Assembly: GCF_001669775.1 (NCBI RefSeq)
Contig: NZ_LXWK01000016.1
Coordinates: 1-64,000, forward strand
Source: Rheinheimera sp. SA_1
GTDB taxonomy: Bacteria; Pseudomonadota; Gammaproteobacteria; Enterobacterales; Alteromonadaceae
Reading direction: 5' to 3'
Length of the DNA: 64,000 nucleotides
Shown here: piece after piece, positions 45,580-55,426 of the stretch
How positions within the stretch are numbered: position 1 is the stretch's first letter
Layout of the letters: each line of letters begins with the position of its first letter
Notes under the pieces: generated by a model
What the model was told of the DNA's origin: nothing
Database searches by the model: none
Seen by the model: only the letters and a program-made list of their open reading frames with translations
Position numbers and translations under genes: made by a program

Positions 45580-46857
45580 GTGCTGAACTGGCTGAACCTT
45601 CGTCACCAGCAACTGGTCGCCACGCTGTTGTTGGCAGCATCTTCGTTCTTGTTAGCCTATTTGTTGTTGCAGCTGGCACCTGCCGGTCAGTACGGCATTT
45701 TTGCGTTTATGTTGGTGTTGCAGGCTTTTGGCATGGCGCTGCAAAATGCGTTGGTTGCAGCGCCGTTATTAATTCTGATGAATACGCCAGGCTCGGCTCA
45801 TGTAGCTGACGCAACCGCGGCGAATACCGGCACAGAGTCCAAACTGGTATTGCCGGCTGCCCTTAAAGGGTTTTTGCTGCTGGCGCTATTAATCAACAGT
45901 CTGATTGCGCTGCTTCAGGCAGGTTATTTGTGGCACGTCACTGAAGATTGCTGGCTGAGTCTGAGTCTGGCTGTGGCAAGCTGGCTGCAGTTATTACGCT
46001 GGTATGGCCGCAGCGAATGGCAAAACCGTGAGGTCAGGGTGCTGCTGCGTTCCGATTTGTTCTTAAGTCTGTTGGTGTTTTTCGCGGCGGCGCTGCTGTG
46101 GTGGTTTGAACGTGTCACACTGCAAAATGTCGGCTGGCTATTACTGATGGCGTCCGTTGTTGCACTGCAGCCATTTGTCGCAGGTTTTCGCAATGTGCTG
46201 CGCACGACTGCTGATTGGCGCGCAGTGCAACAAGGTTTTACCCAGCAGGGGAAACCCGCTTTGTTTGGTGTGCTGACGGTTGAAGCCACCGCAAATTTTC
46301 ACTGTTATCTGGTGATTGCCCTTTCCGGTAGCAATGCATTTGCACCATTGGCGGCGGCAATGTTGTTTTTCCGGCCTTTGACAGTGGTGCTTAGCAGTCT
46401 GCAACAAAGCGAACGTCCGTTGTTGGTCAAGGCGCTGGCGGCGAAAAATTACGCTGGGATCCAACAACTGGCCAACATCTTGCGACGCACCGCCATTGGC
46501 GCTTTTCTGCTGAATTTGCTGGTGCTGTTGGTCATTTTTCACTGGGCACCTGTCTGGTTATGGCCGGATACTTCAGGTAACACCGATTTTCGCGATGCGT
46601 TATTTTTGTGGAGTCTGATCGCATTGTTAAGGGCATTACGTGCGCCGCTGACCGCATTGCTACAGGCCGCTAATCAATTTGCACCTTTGGCGCGGGTGAC
46701 ATATGCGTCAGCCATACTGACCGTTCCGGCGGTGCTGGTAAGCTGGTGGCTGGCGGGACCCGTGGCAAGTTTAATTGGCGTGCTCGCCGGCGAATTAATG
46801 TTGGGATGGTTGCTGCTGCGATTACAACAACAGTTACGAACCGCAGAACTTCAATGA
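45580..46857 (+). CDS. Polysaccharide flippase-like (Wzx) membrane protein, second copy
   Basis: A 425-residue hydrophobic protein with about 12 membrane segments, resembling Wzx or polysaccharide biosynthesis transporters (opening RHQQLVATLLLAASSFLLAYLLLQLAPAGQYG, where the GQYG turn recalls flippases). It lies between fcl and manC, where a flippase for the fucose-containing repeat unit is expected. The start is GTG at 45580. It is GC-richer than the flippase-like gene at 24876, so the two were acquired or evolved separately. Confidence 0.75.
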   Translation: MLNWLNLRHQQLVATLLLAASSFLLAYLLLQLAPAGQYGIFAFMLVLQAFGMALQNALVAAPLLILMNTPGSAHVADATAANTGTESKLVLPAALKGFLLLALLINSLIALLQAGYLWHVTEDCWLSLSLAVASWLQLLRWYGRSEWQNREVRVLLRSDLFLSLLVFFAAALLWWFERVTLQNVGWLLLMASVVALQPFVAGFRNVLRTTADWRAVQQGFTQQGKPALFGVLTVEATANFHCYLVIALSGSNAFAPLAAAMLFFRPLTVVLSSLQQSERPLLVKALAAKNYAGIQQLANILRRTAIGAFLLNLLVLLVIFHWAPVWLWPDTSGNTDFRDALFLWSLIALLRALRAPLTALLQAANQFAPLARVTYASAILTVPAVLVSWWLAGPVASLIGVLAGELMLGWLLLRLQQQLRTAELQ

Positions 46858-46867
46858 TGCAGTTTTT

Positions 46868-47326
46868 ATGAGTGTTAGCGAGAAAAAAGGAACACCCTTG
46901 GCGGATAACCGAAAAAAATACTGGATCAATACGGTGCGCTTGCTGGTGGACGTGCTGGTGTGGATAGTGCTCTGTCTGATGCTTGGGTTATGGGGCGCAA
47001 AGTATTTGTTGGCCGGTGCACCGTTGCTGTTAACCATTGAGGCCTGGATTGGCAGTGACGAGCCGATGCATTTTACGCTGGGCTTTTTATTACCGCTGGG
47101 GATCGGCTGGTTAATGCGGTTGTATCGCCGGCAACGTCGCTACCAAATAGGCTTTTTTGTGCTGGTAGCGCTGCTGTATGCGGTTGATGAAACCATGCAA
47201 TCGTTGTTGCCGTTTCGTAGCGCTACCTGGTCGGATTTTCAGATGTCGATGACTGGCTGGAGCCTGGCGGTGTTGGTTTGGTATTGTTTATGGCAGCTGT
47301 TGTTTTTACCTACCCGCCAGCGCTGA
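46868..47326 (+). CDS. VanZ-like membrane protein
   Basis: A 152-residue protein with four predicted membrane segments. The segment LYAVDETMQSLLPFRSATWSDFQMSMTGW matches the VanZ signature (D-E-x-x-Q...R...D). VanZ-like proteins are widespread small membrane proteins of uncertain role, some near capsule and EPS genes. No good ribosome site was seen at 46868. About 130 bases separate it from manC. Family likeness is fairly clear; role is unknown. Confidence 0.72.
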   Translation: MSVSEKKGTPLADNRKKYWINTVRLLVDVLVWIVLCLMLGLWGAKYLLAGAPLLLTIEAWIGSDEPMHFTLGFLLPLGIGWLMRLYRRQRRYQIGFFVLVALLYAVDETMQSLLPFRSATWSDFQMSMTGWSLAVLVWYCLWQLLFLPTRQR

Positions 47327-47457
47327 GTTTATGTGCTTCATCCAAGTGGTTGCCTGGCGGCAGGGCTGCGGGAAGTTCCCAAAAACCACAGTTGACATGC
47401 CTTGGCCCCTTGGTCAGACTAACGCCTTAGAACTTATGCTGAAACAGGACTTTACTA

Positions 47458-48876
47458 ATGTTCATGCCCGTAATTATGGCTGGTGGATCAGGGACTCGTT
47501 TGTGGCCGCTGTCGCGCGGCAATTATCCAAAACAATTTCTGGCGCTAACCGGCGCTCATTCCATGCTGCAGCAAACATTGCTGCGCCTCAAAGGCATTGC
47601 GCATAGCGCGCCATTACTCATTTGTAATGAAGATCATCGTTTTATCGCCGCCGAACAGCTCAGACAACTGCATATTAATGATGCAGCCATATTATTGGAA
47701 CCGGTCGGTCGCAACACCGCACCGGCCATCGCGCTGGCTGCATTAAAAGCAGTACAACAGGGCGATGACCCGTTATTACTGGTGTTGGCGGCTGATCATG
47801 TCATTAATGACACTGCAGCATTTCAATCGGCGGTGTTACAAGCAGAGAATTTTGCCAACAGCGGCAAGCTGGTGACTTTTGGTATCGTGCCCACCCACGC
47901 CGAAACCGGCTATGGCTATATTCGCCGTGGTGGCAGCGCCGCTGATGCTTATTATGTGCAGTCGTTTGTGGAAAAACCCAATGCAGCAACGGCCGAACAA
48001 TATCTGCAAACCGGTGAATATTACTGGAACAGCGGCATGTTTATGTTTAAAGCTTCGGCTTATTTACAGCAGTTGCAGGCATTTCGGCCGGATATTTATC
48101 AGGCCTGTGTCGCGGCGCTGACCGAACAAACGCCGGACTTAGATTTTATCCGGATTAATAAAGCCGCGTTTATGGCCTGCCCGGACGATTCTATCGATTA
48201 CGCCATCATGGAACCACTGACAGCCCAAGCGACCGATTCCGTGGTCGTGGTGCCGCTGGACGCGGGTTGGAATGATGTCGGTGGTTTTGCCGCTTTATGG
48301 GAAGTGGCGGACAAAGACGCCAATGGCAATGTATTACAAGGGGATGTGCTGACTGAAAACAGCCAGAACTGTTTTGTGCGCTCCGAGCAGCAACTGATTG
48401 CAACTGTTGGCGTGTCAGACTTAGTGGTGATCAGCACCAAAGATGCGGTGTTGGTGGCGCATAAAGATCAAGCGCAAAACGTCAAAGCTATTGTCAATCA
48501 GCTTAAAGCCGCGGGTCGGCCGGAAGTAACGTTCCACCGCGAAGTGTACCGCCCTTGGGGTAAATACGATTCAGTGGATCAGGGCGAACGCTTTCAGGTC
48601 AAACGTATTACGGTGAAACCGGGCGCGAAATTATCAGTGCAAATGCACCATCACCGGGCTGAACACTGGATTGTAGTGTCCGGGACCGCCAAAGTCAGTA
48701 TTGATGGTGTTGATCAATACCTGACCGAAAACCAGTCGGTGTATATTCCAATTACGGCAGTGCATGCGCTGGAAAATCCGGGCAAAGTGCCGCTGGAACT
48801 GATTGAAGTTCAATCCGGTTCGTATTTAGGTGAAGACGATATTGTGCGGTTTGAAGACCGTTATGGCAGAGCGTAA
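47458..48876 (+). CDS. manC: Mannose-1-phosphate guanylyltransferase / mannose-6-phosphate isomerase
   Basis: Bifunctional enzyme that makes GDP-mannose from mannose-1-phosphate and GTP, and in many homologues isomerises fructose-6-phosphate to mannose-6-phosphate. The 472-residue protein has the nucleotidyl loop [53 protein letters not shown] and DVGGFAAL, and a cupin-type C-terminus ([36 protein letters not shown]). AGGA precedes the ATG at 47458. It is followed by manB. Confidence 0.96.
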   Translation: MFMPVIMAGGSGTRLWPLSRGNYPKQFLALTGAHSMLQQTLLRLKGIAHSAPLLICNEDHRFIAAEQLRQLHINDAAILLEPVGRNTAPAIALAALKAVQQGDDPLLLVLAADHVINDTAAFQSAVLQAENFANSGKLVTFGIVPTHAETGYGYIRRGGSAADAYYVQSFVEKPNAATAEQYLQTGEYYWNSGMFMFKASAYLQQLQAFRPDIYQACVAALTEQTPDLDFIRINKAAFMACPDDSIDYAIMEPLTAQATDSVVVVPLDAGWNDVGGFAALWEVADKDANGNVLQGDVLTENSQNCFVRSEQQLIATVGVSDLVVISTKDAVLVAHKDQAQNVKAIVNQLKAAGRPEVTFHREVYRPWGKYDSVDQGERFQVKRITVKPGAKLSVQMHHHRAEHWIVVSGTAKVSIDGVDQYLTENQSVYIPITAVHALENPGKVPLELIEVQSGSYLGEDDIVRFEDRYGRA

Positions 48877-48908
48877 TTCATGGCAGAGCGCTATTAATGG
48901 AAGAGAAC

Positions 48909-50276
48909 ATGTACCGCAAAATTAGCTGTGTAAAAGCCTACGATATCCGCGGCAAATTAGGCGAACAGCTTGATAACGACGTGGCGTACCGCATTGGCCG
49001 TGCTTTTGGTGAATTTTTGCAGGCCAAAACGGTGGTGGTGGGCGGTGATGTGCGCGAAACGTCCGAAGCACTAAAACTGGCGCTGGCCGATGGTTTGATG
49101 GATGCCGGTGTTGATGTGATTGACCTTGGCATGACCGGCACTGAAGAAGTGTATTTCGGTACCTTTCATTTAAATGTCTGTGGCGGTATTGAAGTGACTG
49201 CCAGCCACAATCCTTTAGATTACAACGGTATGAAGCTGGTGCAACAAGGCTCGCGCCCGATCAGCGGTGATACCGGCCTGTTTGATATCCAAAAACTGGC
49301 CGAAGCTGGCAACTTTAAAACAGTGGCAAAACGCGGCAGTTATCGTCAGCAATCGGTGTTGGCGGAATTTACTGAACATTTGATGGGCTACATTAATCCG
49401 TTAAATTTCAAACCACTTAAAATTGTGGTGAATTCCGGTAATGGTGCTGCAGGCCATGTGGTCGATGCATTAGAGCAAGCCTTTGCCGCAGTGACGTTAC
49501 CGGTTGAATTTATTAAAGTACATCATCAGCCGGATGCGACCTTTCCAAATGGGATCCCAAACCCCTTGTTACCTGAAAACCGTGCAGACACGGCGGCGGC
49601 GGTATTGGCCCATCATGCCGATTTTGGTGTGGCATGGGACGGCGATTTTGACCGCTGCTTTTTGTTTGATGAAAAGGGCGGTTTTATCGAAGGTTATTAC
49701 ATCGTTGGCTTGCTGGCCGAAGCATTTTTGCAGAAAAACCCGGGCGCGCGGATCATCCATGATCCACGTTTAACCTGGAATACTGTCGATTTAGTGCAAC
49801 AAGCGGGCGGTCAGGCTGTGCAGTCGAAAACCGGTCATGCTTTTATTAAAGAGCGGATGCGCCTCGAGGATGCTGTGTATGGTGGCGAAATGAGCGCGCA
49901 CCATTACTTCCGTGATTTTGCTTACTGCGATAGCGGCATGATCCCATGGTTGCTGGTGGCAGAATTGATGTGTGTCAAAGGCTTAGCTTTGTCCGAGTTA
50001 GTACAACAACGGATCGCGGCTTTCCCTTCCTCCGGTGAAATTAACTTCACTATTGCCGAGCCGAAGTTGATGCTGGAAAAAATTCTGGCGTTGTACCAGC
50101 CGCAGGCTTCAGTTGTAGATCACACTGATGGCATCAGTCTGGAGTTTGGTGACTGGCGGTTTAATTTGCGTAGCTCGAATACCGAACCTTTGGTGCGGCT
50201 AAATGTGGAAAGCCGTGGCGATATAACGTTGATGCAGCAAAAAACAGCTGAGCTTGCGGCGTTGTTGACGGCTTAA
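48909..50276 (+). CDS. manB: Phosphomannomutase
   Basis: Interconverts mannose-6-phosphate and mannose-1-phosphate, feeding ManC. The protein shows [16 protein letters not shown], the phosphoserine loop [13 protein letters not shown], the metal loop [20 protein letters not shown], and the sugar-phosphate loop [15 protein letters not shown]. The ATG at 48909 has GGAAG five bases upstream and gives the usual 455 residues; a second ATG at 48897 lies in the same frame. It closes the second sugar block; REP-like repeats follow. Confidence 0.95.
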   Translation: MYRKISCVKAYDIRGKLGEQLDNDVAYRIGRAFGEFLQAKTVVVGGDVRETSEALKLALADGLMDAGVDVIDLGMTGTEEVYFGTFHLNVCGGIEVTASHNPLDYNGMKLVQQGSRPISGDTGLFDIQKLAEAGNFKTVAKRGSYRQQSVLAEFTEHLMGYINPLNFKPLKIVVNSGNGAAGHVVDALEQAFAAVTLPVEFIKVHHQPDATFPNGIPNPLLPENRADTAAAVLAHHADFGVAWDGDFDRCFLFDEKGGFIEGYYIVGLLAEAFLQKNPGARIIHDPRLTWNTVDLVQQAGGQAVQSKTGHAFIKERMRLEDAVYGGEMSAHHYFRDFAYCDSGMIPWLLVAELMCVKGLALSELVQQRIAAFPSSGEINFTIAEPKLMLEKILALYQPQASVVDHTDGISLEFGDWRFNLRSSNTEPLVRLNVESRGDITLMQQKTAELAALLTA

Positions 50277-50299
50277 ACGTAGCAGCAAAAAGTAGGCAA

Positions 50300-50478
50300 T
50301 CGGCGTACTACCGCTGACGCGGTGAGTAACGCCCTACGCATTTTTATCTTTAAAACAATACCATACCGGTATTTAAGAGTAGGGCGTCACTCACCGCATT
50401 AGCGGTAGTGCGCCATTGTTCGATATAAATTCAGTTGTTGTTGAATGGTGGACTGCCTTCGGCGAGTCGCGCCCTACG
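50300..50478. repeat. REP/BIME-like cluster, copy B (three units)
   Basis: Three units: one ending GTAACGCCCTACGC at 50340, one starting GTAGGGCGTCACTCACCGC near 50380, and a shorter one (GGCGAGTCGCGCCCTACGG) near 50461. Units one and two are inverted relative to each other. They lie between manB and the terminator of the second PEP-CTERM gene; the ~290-base gap has no gene. Confidence 0.75.
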
Positions 50479-50522
50479 GTTGGATGCATGCCCTAAGATA
50501 TCTGGGTCATTGATTTTTAAAC

Positions 50523-50553
50523 GAAAAAAAACCGTCTAACGACGGTTTTTTTG
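50523..50553. terminator. Bidirectional Rho-independent terminator
   Basis: AACCGTC and GACGGTT pair around TAAC, flanked by an A run on the left and a T run on the right, so it works in both directions, between manB and the minus-strand PEP-CTERM gene. Confidence 0.9.
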
Positions 50554-50566
50554 TACATGTTACAAG

Positions 50567-51358
50567 TTAAACTTTACGGCGGCGTGACAGCAGAGCAAGA
50601 CCTGCTAAGCCAAACAGCGCGATAGTGGCTGGCGCCGGAACTTCAACCAGTTCTACCATGTCGAGTAAAGCGCCTTTACCGTTACCACCAGCAGTGGTGT
50701 TTTTCGACGGGTTGTATACTTGTTCACCAGCACCGCCAAAACCAATCAGCATTTCTGTTGAAGTGGCGACTACTTTTTGTTTGTATTTCACCCAGTTAGC
50801 GTTGTTGTTTTCACCAGCACTGTAGTCGTAGGTGTAGTCAGCGTTAGTTTTGTCGATGACAGAACCATTGGCTTTCCAATACACATTCAGACCGTTGTTG
50901 TTGCTGGCGGTATCACGAGCGCGATACCAAAAAGATAATTCGTAGGTTTGACCAACATTTAAACCAGTGAGTAACTGGAAAATACCGGTGTTGCTGTTGC
51001 CTGGTGTTTTGTAACCGAAGTGGGTATCCATCTCCAGGTAGTGTTCACCGTCAGCAGCGTTATTGTTGATAGTACCGCCAGCTGAGCTCAGGGTGCCATT
51101 GTGATGAACTTCAACACCTGGACCGTAACCTGCGATGTGTGACCAGCCTGGTAATCCAGAAAAAACGCCCCAGCTGAAATCTTGTGGTTTAGTGGCTAAA
51201 TCGCCGAAAGAGAGAGCAGGTTGTTCACCACCGAAGGTGATTGAAGTGCCTGCAGGTGCTTGCTCGAAGCTACCGTTGGTAATCAAAGAAGCATTTGCCT
51301 GAACTGACATTAAACCAGCCAGCAATACCACTGATTTTAACAAACTTTTATTCAACAT
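50567..51358 (-). CDS. PEP-CTERM-type exported protein 2
   Basis: A 263-residue exported protein: signal peptide MLNKSLLKSVVLLAGLMSVQANA, then a beta-sandwich-like body starting LITNGSFEQAP (a pattern common in DUF642 and carbohydrate-binding-like modules) with GQTYELSFWYRARD, and the C-terminal VPAPATIALFGLAGLALLSRRRKV. The last part is a PEP-CTERM sorting signal (VPAP plus hydrophobic helix plus RRRK). GGAG lies six bases before the ATG at 51358. Together with the protein at 31007 it flanks the second sugar block; both would need an exosortase that is not in the window. Confidence 0.87.
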   Translation of the reverse strand: MLNKSLLKSVVLLAGLMSVQANASLITNGSFEQAPAGTSITFGGEQPALSFGDLATKPQDFSWGVFSGLPGWSHIAGYGPGVEVHHNGTLSSAGGTINNNAADGEHYLEMDTHFGYKTPGNSNTGIFQLLTGLNVGQTYELSFWYRARDTASNNNGLNVYWKANGSVIDKTNADYTYDYSAGENNNANWVKYKQKVVATSTEMLIGFGGAGEQVYNPSKNTTAGGNGKGALLDMVELVEVPAPATIALFGLAGLALLSRRRKV

Positions 51359-51566
51359 CGACACTCCCATGGCATCTGAAACTTCACTAATAGTTTACTG
51401 GCAATAATTATGCCAGCACATGTAACTCATTGATTTATATATGGCGATGCTTAGTGCCATTTTTCGGGATGTAAACAAAACTGACGAATATGACGTCCTG
51501 TCACCTGACTACATTACTTTTCCCCGTACTGCACATTTATAGTAACCAGTGAATTGGATAAAAGCA

Positions 51567-52562
51567 TCAATTAAATTGTGAAGATTTACTGTTAATCTGC
51601 TGTTTCAATTGCGCCATACTGCCCCAACGCCATAATAATGCCGGGCGACGCTTAGATTTTTCCTGGGTTAACCAAATTTGTTGTTGGGGATCAATGCAAA
51701 TTGCTTCCAATTGGCCGCCTTGTGGCACAGGTATAACTTTTTGCAGTTTAAACTGCCGGTCCAACACCGCCAGAAATGGCCGGTAATCATTGTATAAAGC
51801 CATGTTCAGCACGTTTTCGCGAAATCTGGCGTAACCGGTTAACACAAATAATTGCTGCTCCTGACTGAATGCACCGCCGGTGATCACGCCCGGCAGGCCG
51901 TCGACTGTGGCTATTTTCACTGCTTTGGTGTTGCCAGCGCTGGTATCGGCTGTTAACTGATAGACGGTGCTGTGGGCACTTTGCCAGGCTTTGTTAAAAA
52001 GCAACAGTTGCTGCCCGGCGCTGACTAAAGCCTCGGCATCAAAATCATGTTGATACAGCTGTAATGGTGGCAGTGGCAGATCCGGATAGACAAAACTGGT
52101 TTTGCGGGTTGGATTCAGTTGGTCATTGCCTAAGTTTAACGACGCCCGGTACAAGTCACCTCCCTGGCGGGCGCCACTGTTGTTGCCGATATCGCCTATC
52201 CACAATTCACCCTGATGCAGCGTCAACGCTTCCCAGTCCAGATTGATCGCATCCATCCTGTAGTTGGCAAGCACATCGCCACTGGCGTTCAGTTGATAAA
52301 CCGTGGCGCTGTTGCCAGAATCATTGATGGTCAGAAAAGTACCGTCAGCCTGACAAACTAAGCCTGAGCTTTCAACAACAATGGTTGGTAATTCGGCTTC
52401 TGAACCAGGTTCTGCAGATGCCATGGTCGCGGGTGGATTGGTTGCATCAGACGGAGCCGGTGTTGGCTGCGAGCTACAAGCTGTAACGCTAAGGCCAAAC
52501 AGTTGCAGCAACGCTATCAGCGATAATATCCGGAAAAAACGGCGGGGGCTTTGGTCAATCAC
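51567..52562 (-). CDS. Lipoprotein with beta-propeller-like repeats
   Basis: Predicted lipoprotein of about 331 residues. The N-terminal hydrophobic helix ends LLQLFGLSVTACSSQP, where the lipobox Cys would be lipidated; a Pro/Ala/Ser-rich linker follows. The body has repeated short beta segments (VYQLNASGDVLANYRMDAINLDWEALTLHQGELWIGDIGNN, LEAICIDPQQQIWLTQE) in the manner of SdiA-regulated or phytase-like propellers. The start is probably GTG at 52562 (GGGAG upstream); the frame reaches 52625. It is divergent from the EPS assembly operon. Function unknown. Confidence 0.7.
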   Translation of the reverse strand: MIDQSPRRFFRILSLIALLQLFGLSVTACSSQPTPAPSDATNPPATMASAEPGSEAELPTIVVESSGLVCQADGTFLTINDSGNSATVYQLNASGDVLANYRMDAINLDWEALTLHQGELWIGDIGNNSGARQGGDLYRASLNLGNDQLNPTRKTSFVYPDLPLPPLQLYQHDFDAEALVSAGQQLLLFNKAWQSAHSTVYQLTADTSAGNTKAVKIATVDGLPGVITGGAFSQEQQLFVLTGYARFRENVLNMALYNDYRPFLAVLDRQFKLQKVIPVPQGGQLEAICIDPQQQIWLTQEKSKRRPALLWRWGSMAQLKQQINSKSSQFN

Positions 52563-52791
52563 GAGTTTTGGTACTCCCAGGCAGACGAGGTGTGACTGTA
52601 GCCACAACCACAGAAACTGCGGCAAACATTAGCAAATTATTGGTGTTATATTACAACAATGCCAACCTGGCTCGCCATTGTCGTTGAATTATGGTGAGAT
52701 AAGCGCTGGAATCATCAACCAACTGCAGGTATCATCGCGCCGTGACTCAAAGTCTTGTATATGTAATTGTTATTCATGGAAGAGATAACGT

Positions 52792-54192
52792 TTGAATAAA
52801 TCCAGCACCCTCGAAGTGACCGGGAACGGTTTTGCTTTTTTACATCGTCTGTTCGACCTCTGTATTCTGATCTTAGTGCTGATTGTCAGCAGTGAATTTT
52901 ACCGTCGTGGTTTTGATAAAAACGACCTTCTGTTATTACTGTCGCAAATTGTGGTGTTTTCTTATATCGCTGAAGCTCTGGATTTATACCGGTTCTGGCG
53001 GGTCGGCCGTTTTGGTAAAATGTTATGGCTGGTGTTGATCATCCTCTGCATTTCTTTTGCATTGATGCTAAGCGTGTTGTTCTTATTTAAATCCGGTGCT
53101 GTTTATTCCCGCGTTGTAATTGGCCTGTGGTTTGTTGGTTCAGCGACGTTGATGCTGGGCTGGCGGCTGATCTACCGGACAATCCGTAAAATTCAATTAG
53201 AAAACGGTATTAACCTGCAACGGGTCGCGATTGTCGGCCTGACGCCGCGGGGCATCGAACTTTACCAGGAAATCAAAACCCACCCTGAGCTTGGCTTTGA
53301 ATGTATTGGCTTTTTTGATGACCGGGAACCGGATCGTTTTCCTGAAGAATTCCGGGCTTTGTTGTTGGGAACCGTCAACGACTCAGTGATCACGGCGCAA
53401 TCCGGCATTATCAGCCGCCTCTATATCTGTTTACCTTTGAGTGCCGATCGGCGTATCCAGCAGATCGTACAGCAACTGGGCGATACCACGCTGAATGTCT
53501 ACCTCGTTCCTGAATTACTCATTATTAATATGATGCACGGCCGATTAAGCAACGTTGGCGATATTGACGCCATCAGCGTGTTTGAATCGCCGCATTATGG
53601 CGTGCAAACCTATCTGAAACGTACCTTTGACATTCTGTTCAGTGCAACGGCTTTGTTGTTATTAGCGCCGATATTGATATTGATTGCCATAGCGGTACGA
53701 CTGACCTCAAAAGGTCCGGCTATTTTTAAACAAGATCGGTACGGATTAGATGGCAAACAAATTGGCGTTTACAAGTTTCGAAGCATGAAAGTGCTTGAAA
53801 ATTCTGATAACGTAGTACAAGCAACCAAAGGTGATCAACGAATTACACCACTGGGTGCCTTCTTGCGCCGGACATCCCTGGATGAACTACCGCAATTTTT
53901 TAATGTTTTGCGCGGAGAAATGTCGGTCGTCGGACCACGACCTCATGCAGTTGCTCACAATGAACATTACCGGAATCGGGTCGCTTTTTACATGCTGCGT
54001 CATAAAGTCAAACCAGGTATTACCGGTTGGGCGCAAATTAATGGCTGGCGTGGCGAAACCGATACGCTCGACAAAATGGAAAAGAGGGTCGAGTTTGATT
54101 TGCATTACATTCGCAATTGGTCGTTGTGGTGGGATGTGAAAATAATTATCAAAACATTATTCAAAGGCTTTGGTGGGAAAAATGTGTACTGA
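52792..54192 (+). CDS. Undecaprenyl-phosphate glucose phosphotransferase (priming enzyme)
   Basis: Starts EPS repeat-unit assembly by moving glucose-1-phosphate from UDP-glucose to undecaprenyl phosphate. The 466-residue protein has four N-terminal membrane segments, a CoA-binding-like middle domain (VAIVGLTPRGIELYQEIKTHPELGFECIGFFDD) and a C-terminal sugar transferase domain with a fifth hydrophobic segment, KRTFDILFSATALLLLAPILIL..., YKFRSMK, RRTSLDELPQFFNVLRGEMSVVGPRPH and KPGITGWAQINGWRG. The start is TTG at 52792 with GGAAGAG upstream. First gene of the assembly operon. Donor could be galactose instead. Confidence 0.93.
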   Translation: MNKSSTLEVTGNGFAFLHRLFDLCILILVLIVSSEFYRRGFDKNDLLLLLSQIVVFSYIAEALDLYRFWRVGRFGKMLWLVLIILCISFALMLSVLFLFKSGAVYSRVVIGLWFVGSATLMLGWRLIYRTIRKIQLENGINLQRVAIVGLTPRGIELYQEIKTHPELGFECIGFFDDREPDRFPEEFRALLLGTVNDSVITAQSGIISRLYICLPLSADRRIQQIVQQLGDTTLNVYLVPELLIINMMHGRLSNVGDIDAISVFESPHYGVQTYLKRTFDILFSATALLLLAPILILIAIAVRLTSKGPAIFKQDRYGLDGKQIGVYKFRSMKVLENSDNVVQATKGDQRITPLGAFLRRTSLDELPQFFNVLRGEMSVVGPRPHAVAHNEHYRNRVAFYMLRHKVKPGITGWAQINGWRGETDTLDKMEKRVEFDLHYIRNWSLWWDVKIIIKTLFKGFGGKNVY

Positions 54193-54208
54193 AAACAAAG
54201 GGATATCT

Positions 54209-55417
54209 ATGAAATTTGCACAAGGCGTTATTATCAGCACAGCATTACTCACTTCTGTAGCATCGGTTGCTGCGCAGTCAACAGCACCGGCTTCTGGTGT
54301 TATTAAAACTTCATCGGGAATTGACCTGGTGCCAAGTTTGCAGGTTGGTCTGAAGCATGACGACAACGTTGTCCGGTCAAGCACAAATGAAATTAACAGT
54401 TGGGTCAACACCATAGCACCAGCGCTGAAAGCAACACTGGTCGATGGTGCCGATAGTTACACTGTGACAGCGGCATTAAATAATGCCCGTTACTTCAGCA
54501 GCCATCTTGATGATTTTACCGATGGTTATTTGGAAGGTGAGGCGCGTATTTCTCCGGCCAGCCACCACAATTTTAAATTAAAAGCCAACAGCAGCTGGTT
54601 ACATGAAGACCGTGGTACCGGTGTATCCGAAGGCCGTGGTTTATTGCTTGATGACGTGACGAAGTACAACAGCCAGTTATTTGATGGTGAGTACATGTAT
54701 GGCGCACCAAGCTCAACTGGTAAAATTCGCGTAAATTCAAGATTCTACAACAAAAAATACGATAACTTCCGCGATGTCACCCAATATCGTGATTACGATT
54801 CAACCTTATTCGGTGGTGCATTTTTATATCAGACCAATGGCTCGATTAAGCTGGTCGCTTCGGCAACGACTGCTGAAATTGATTTTAAAGTGCTGGATTT
54901 AAGTGGTGATCGGAATAACACCGACAATAACTACCGCGTCGGCGTTGAGTGGGAAATCAGCAGCATCACTTCGGGTGAGCTGAAACTTGGTTATCAGGAC
55001 AAAAACTTTGACCGCTCGCAACGGGAAGATTTCAGCGGTTTTGCCTGGGAAGCGATTTTGGTGTGGCAGCCACTGACTTATTCAGGCTTTGATATTGCCA
55101 CCGGTCGTCGGGCAAAAGATGTTGATGCTGTTAACGTATTAGGCGATTACATCATCGAAACCACGTATGGCCTAGGCTGGAATCACCAGTGGAGTGACAG
55201 CTGGGACAGCAAAATTGCTTACGAATATCAGACCAACGAGTACAACTTGTCGAATCGTAAAGATACCGGCAAAGTACTGACGCTGGAGCTGAATAAACAA
55301 TTACTGCGCTGGGTAAAAATTAAAGCCTTTGCCAATATTGAAGATCGTACCTCAACCTTGGGTGTGATTGAATTTGACCGTAATGTCATTGGTTTAAATG
55401 CTGAATTTACGCTCTGA
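54209..55417 (+). CDS. Outer-membrane beta-barrel EPS protein (EpsL-like)
   Basis: A 402-residue exported protein: signal peptide MKFAQGVIISTALLTSVASVAAQ, then alternating beta strands ending AEFTL, typical of an outer-membrane barrel. It begins with the opening SGIDLVPSLQVGLKHDDNVVRSS, seen in EpsL-like and related EPS-locus barrel proteins. AAGGGAT precedes the ATG at 54209. It stands between the priming transferase and Wza, so a role as an outer-membrane exit pore or stabiliser for the polymer is plausible. No conserved catalytic residue is seen. Confidence 0.82.
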   Translation: MKFAQGVIISTALLTSVASVAAQSTAPASGVIKTSSGIDLVPSLQVGLKHDDNVVRSSTNEINSWVNTIAPALKATLVDGADSYTVTAALNNARYFSSHLDDFTDGYLEGEARISPASHHNFKLKANSSWLHEDRGTGVSEGRGLLLDDVTKYNSQLFDGEYMYGAPSSTGKIRVNSRFYNKKYDNFRDVTQYRDYDSTLFGGAFLYQTNGSIKLVASATTAEIDFKVLDLSGDRNNTDNNYRVGVEWEISSITSGELKLGYQDKNFDRSQREDFSGFAWEAILVWQPLTYSGFDIATGRRAKDVDAVNVLGDYIIETTYGLGWNHQWSDSWDSKIAYEYQTNEYNLSNRKDTGKVLTLELNKQLLRWVKIKAFANIEDRTSTLGVIEFDRNVIGLNAEFTL

Positions 55418-55426
55418 GGATAAGCC

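Noticed and set aside
47331-47606. 91-codon open frame before manC
   Set aside because: Runs into manC in another frame and has no recognisable features.
52670-52700. TGGCTC-N5-TTGTC-like sigma-54 promoter before the priming transferase
   Set aside because: The -12 GC is missing, so the match is no better than chance.
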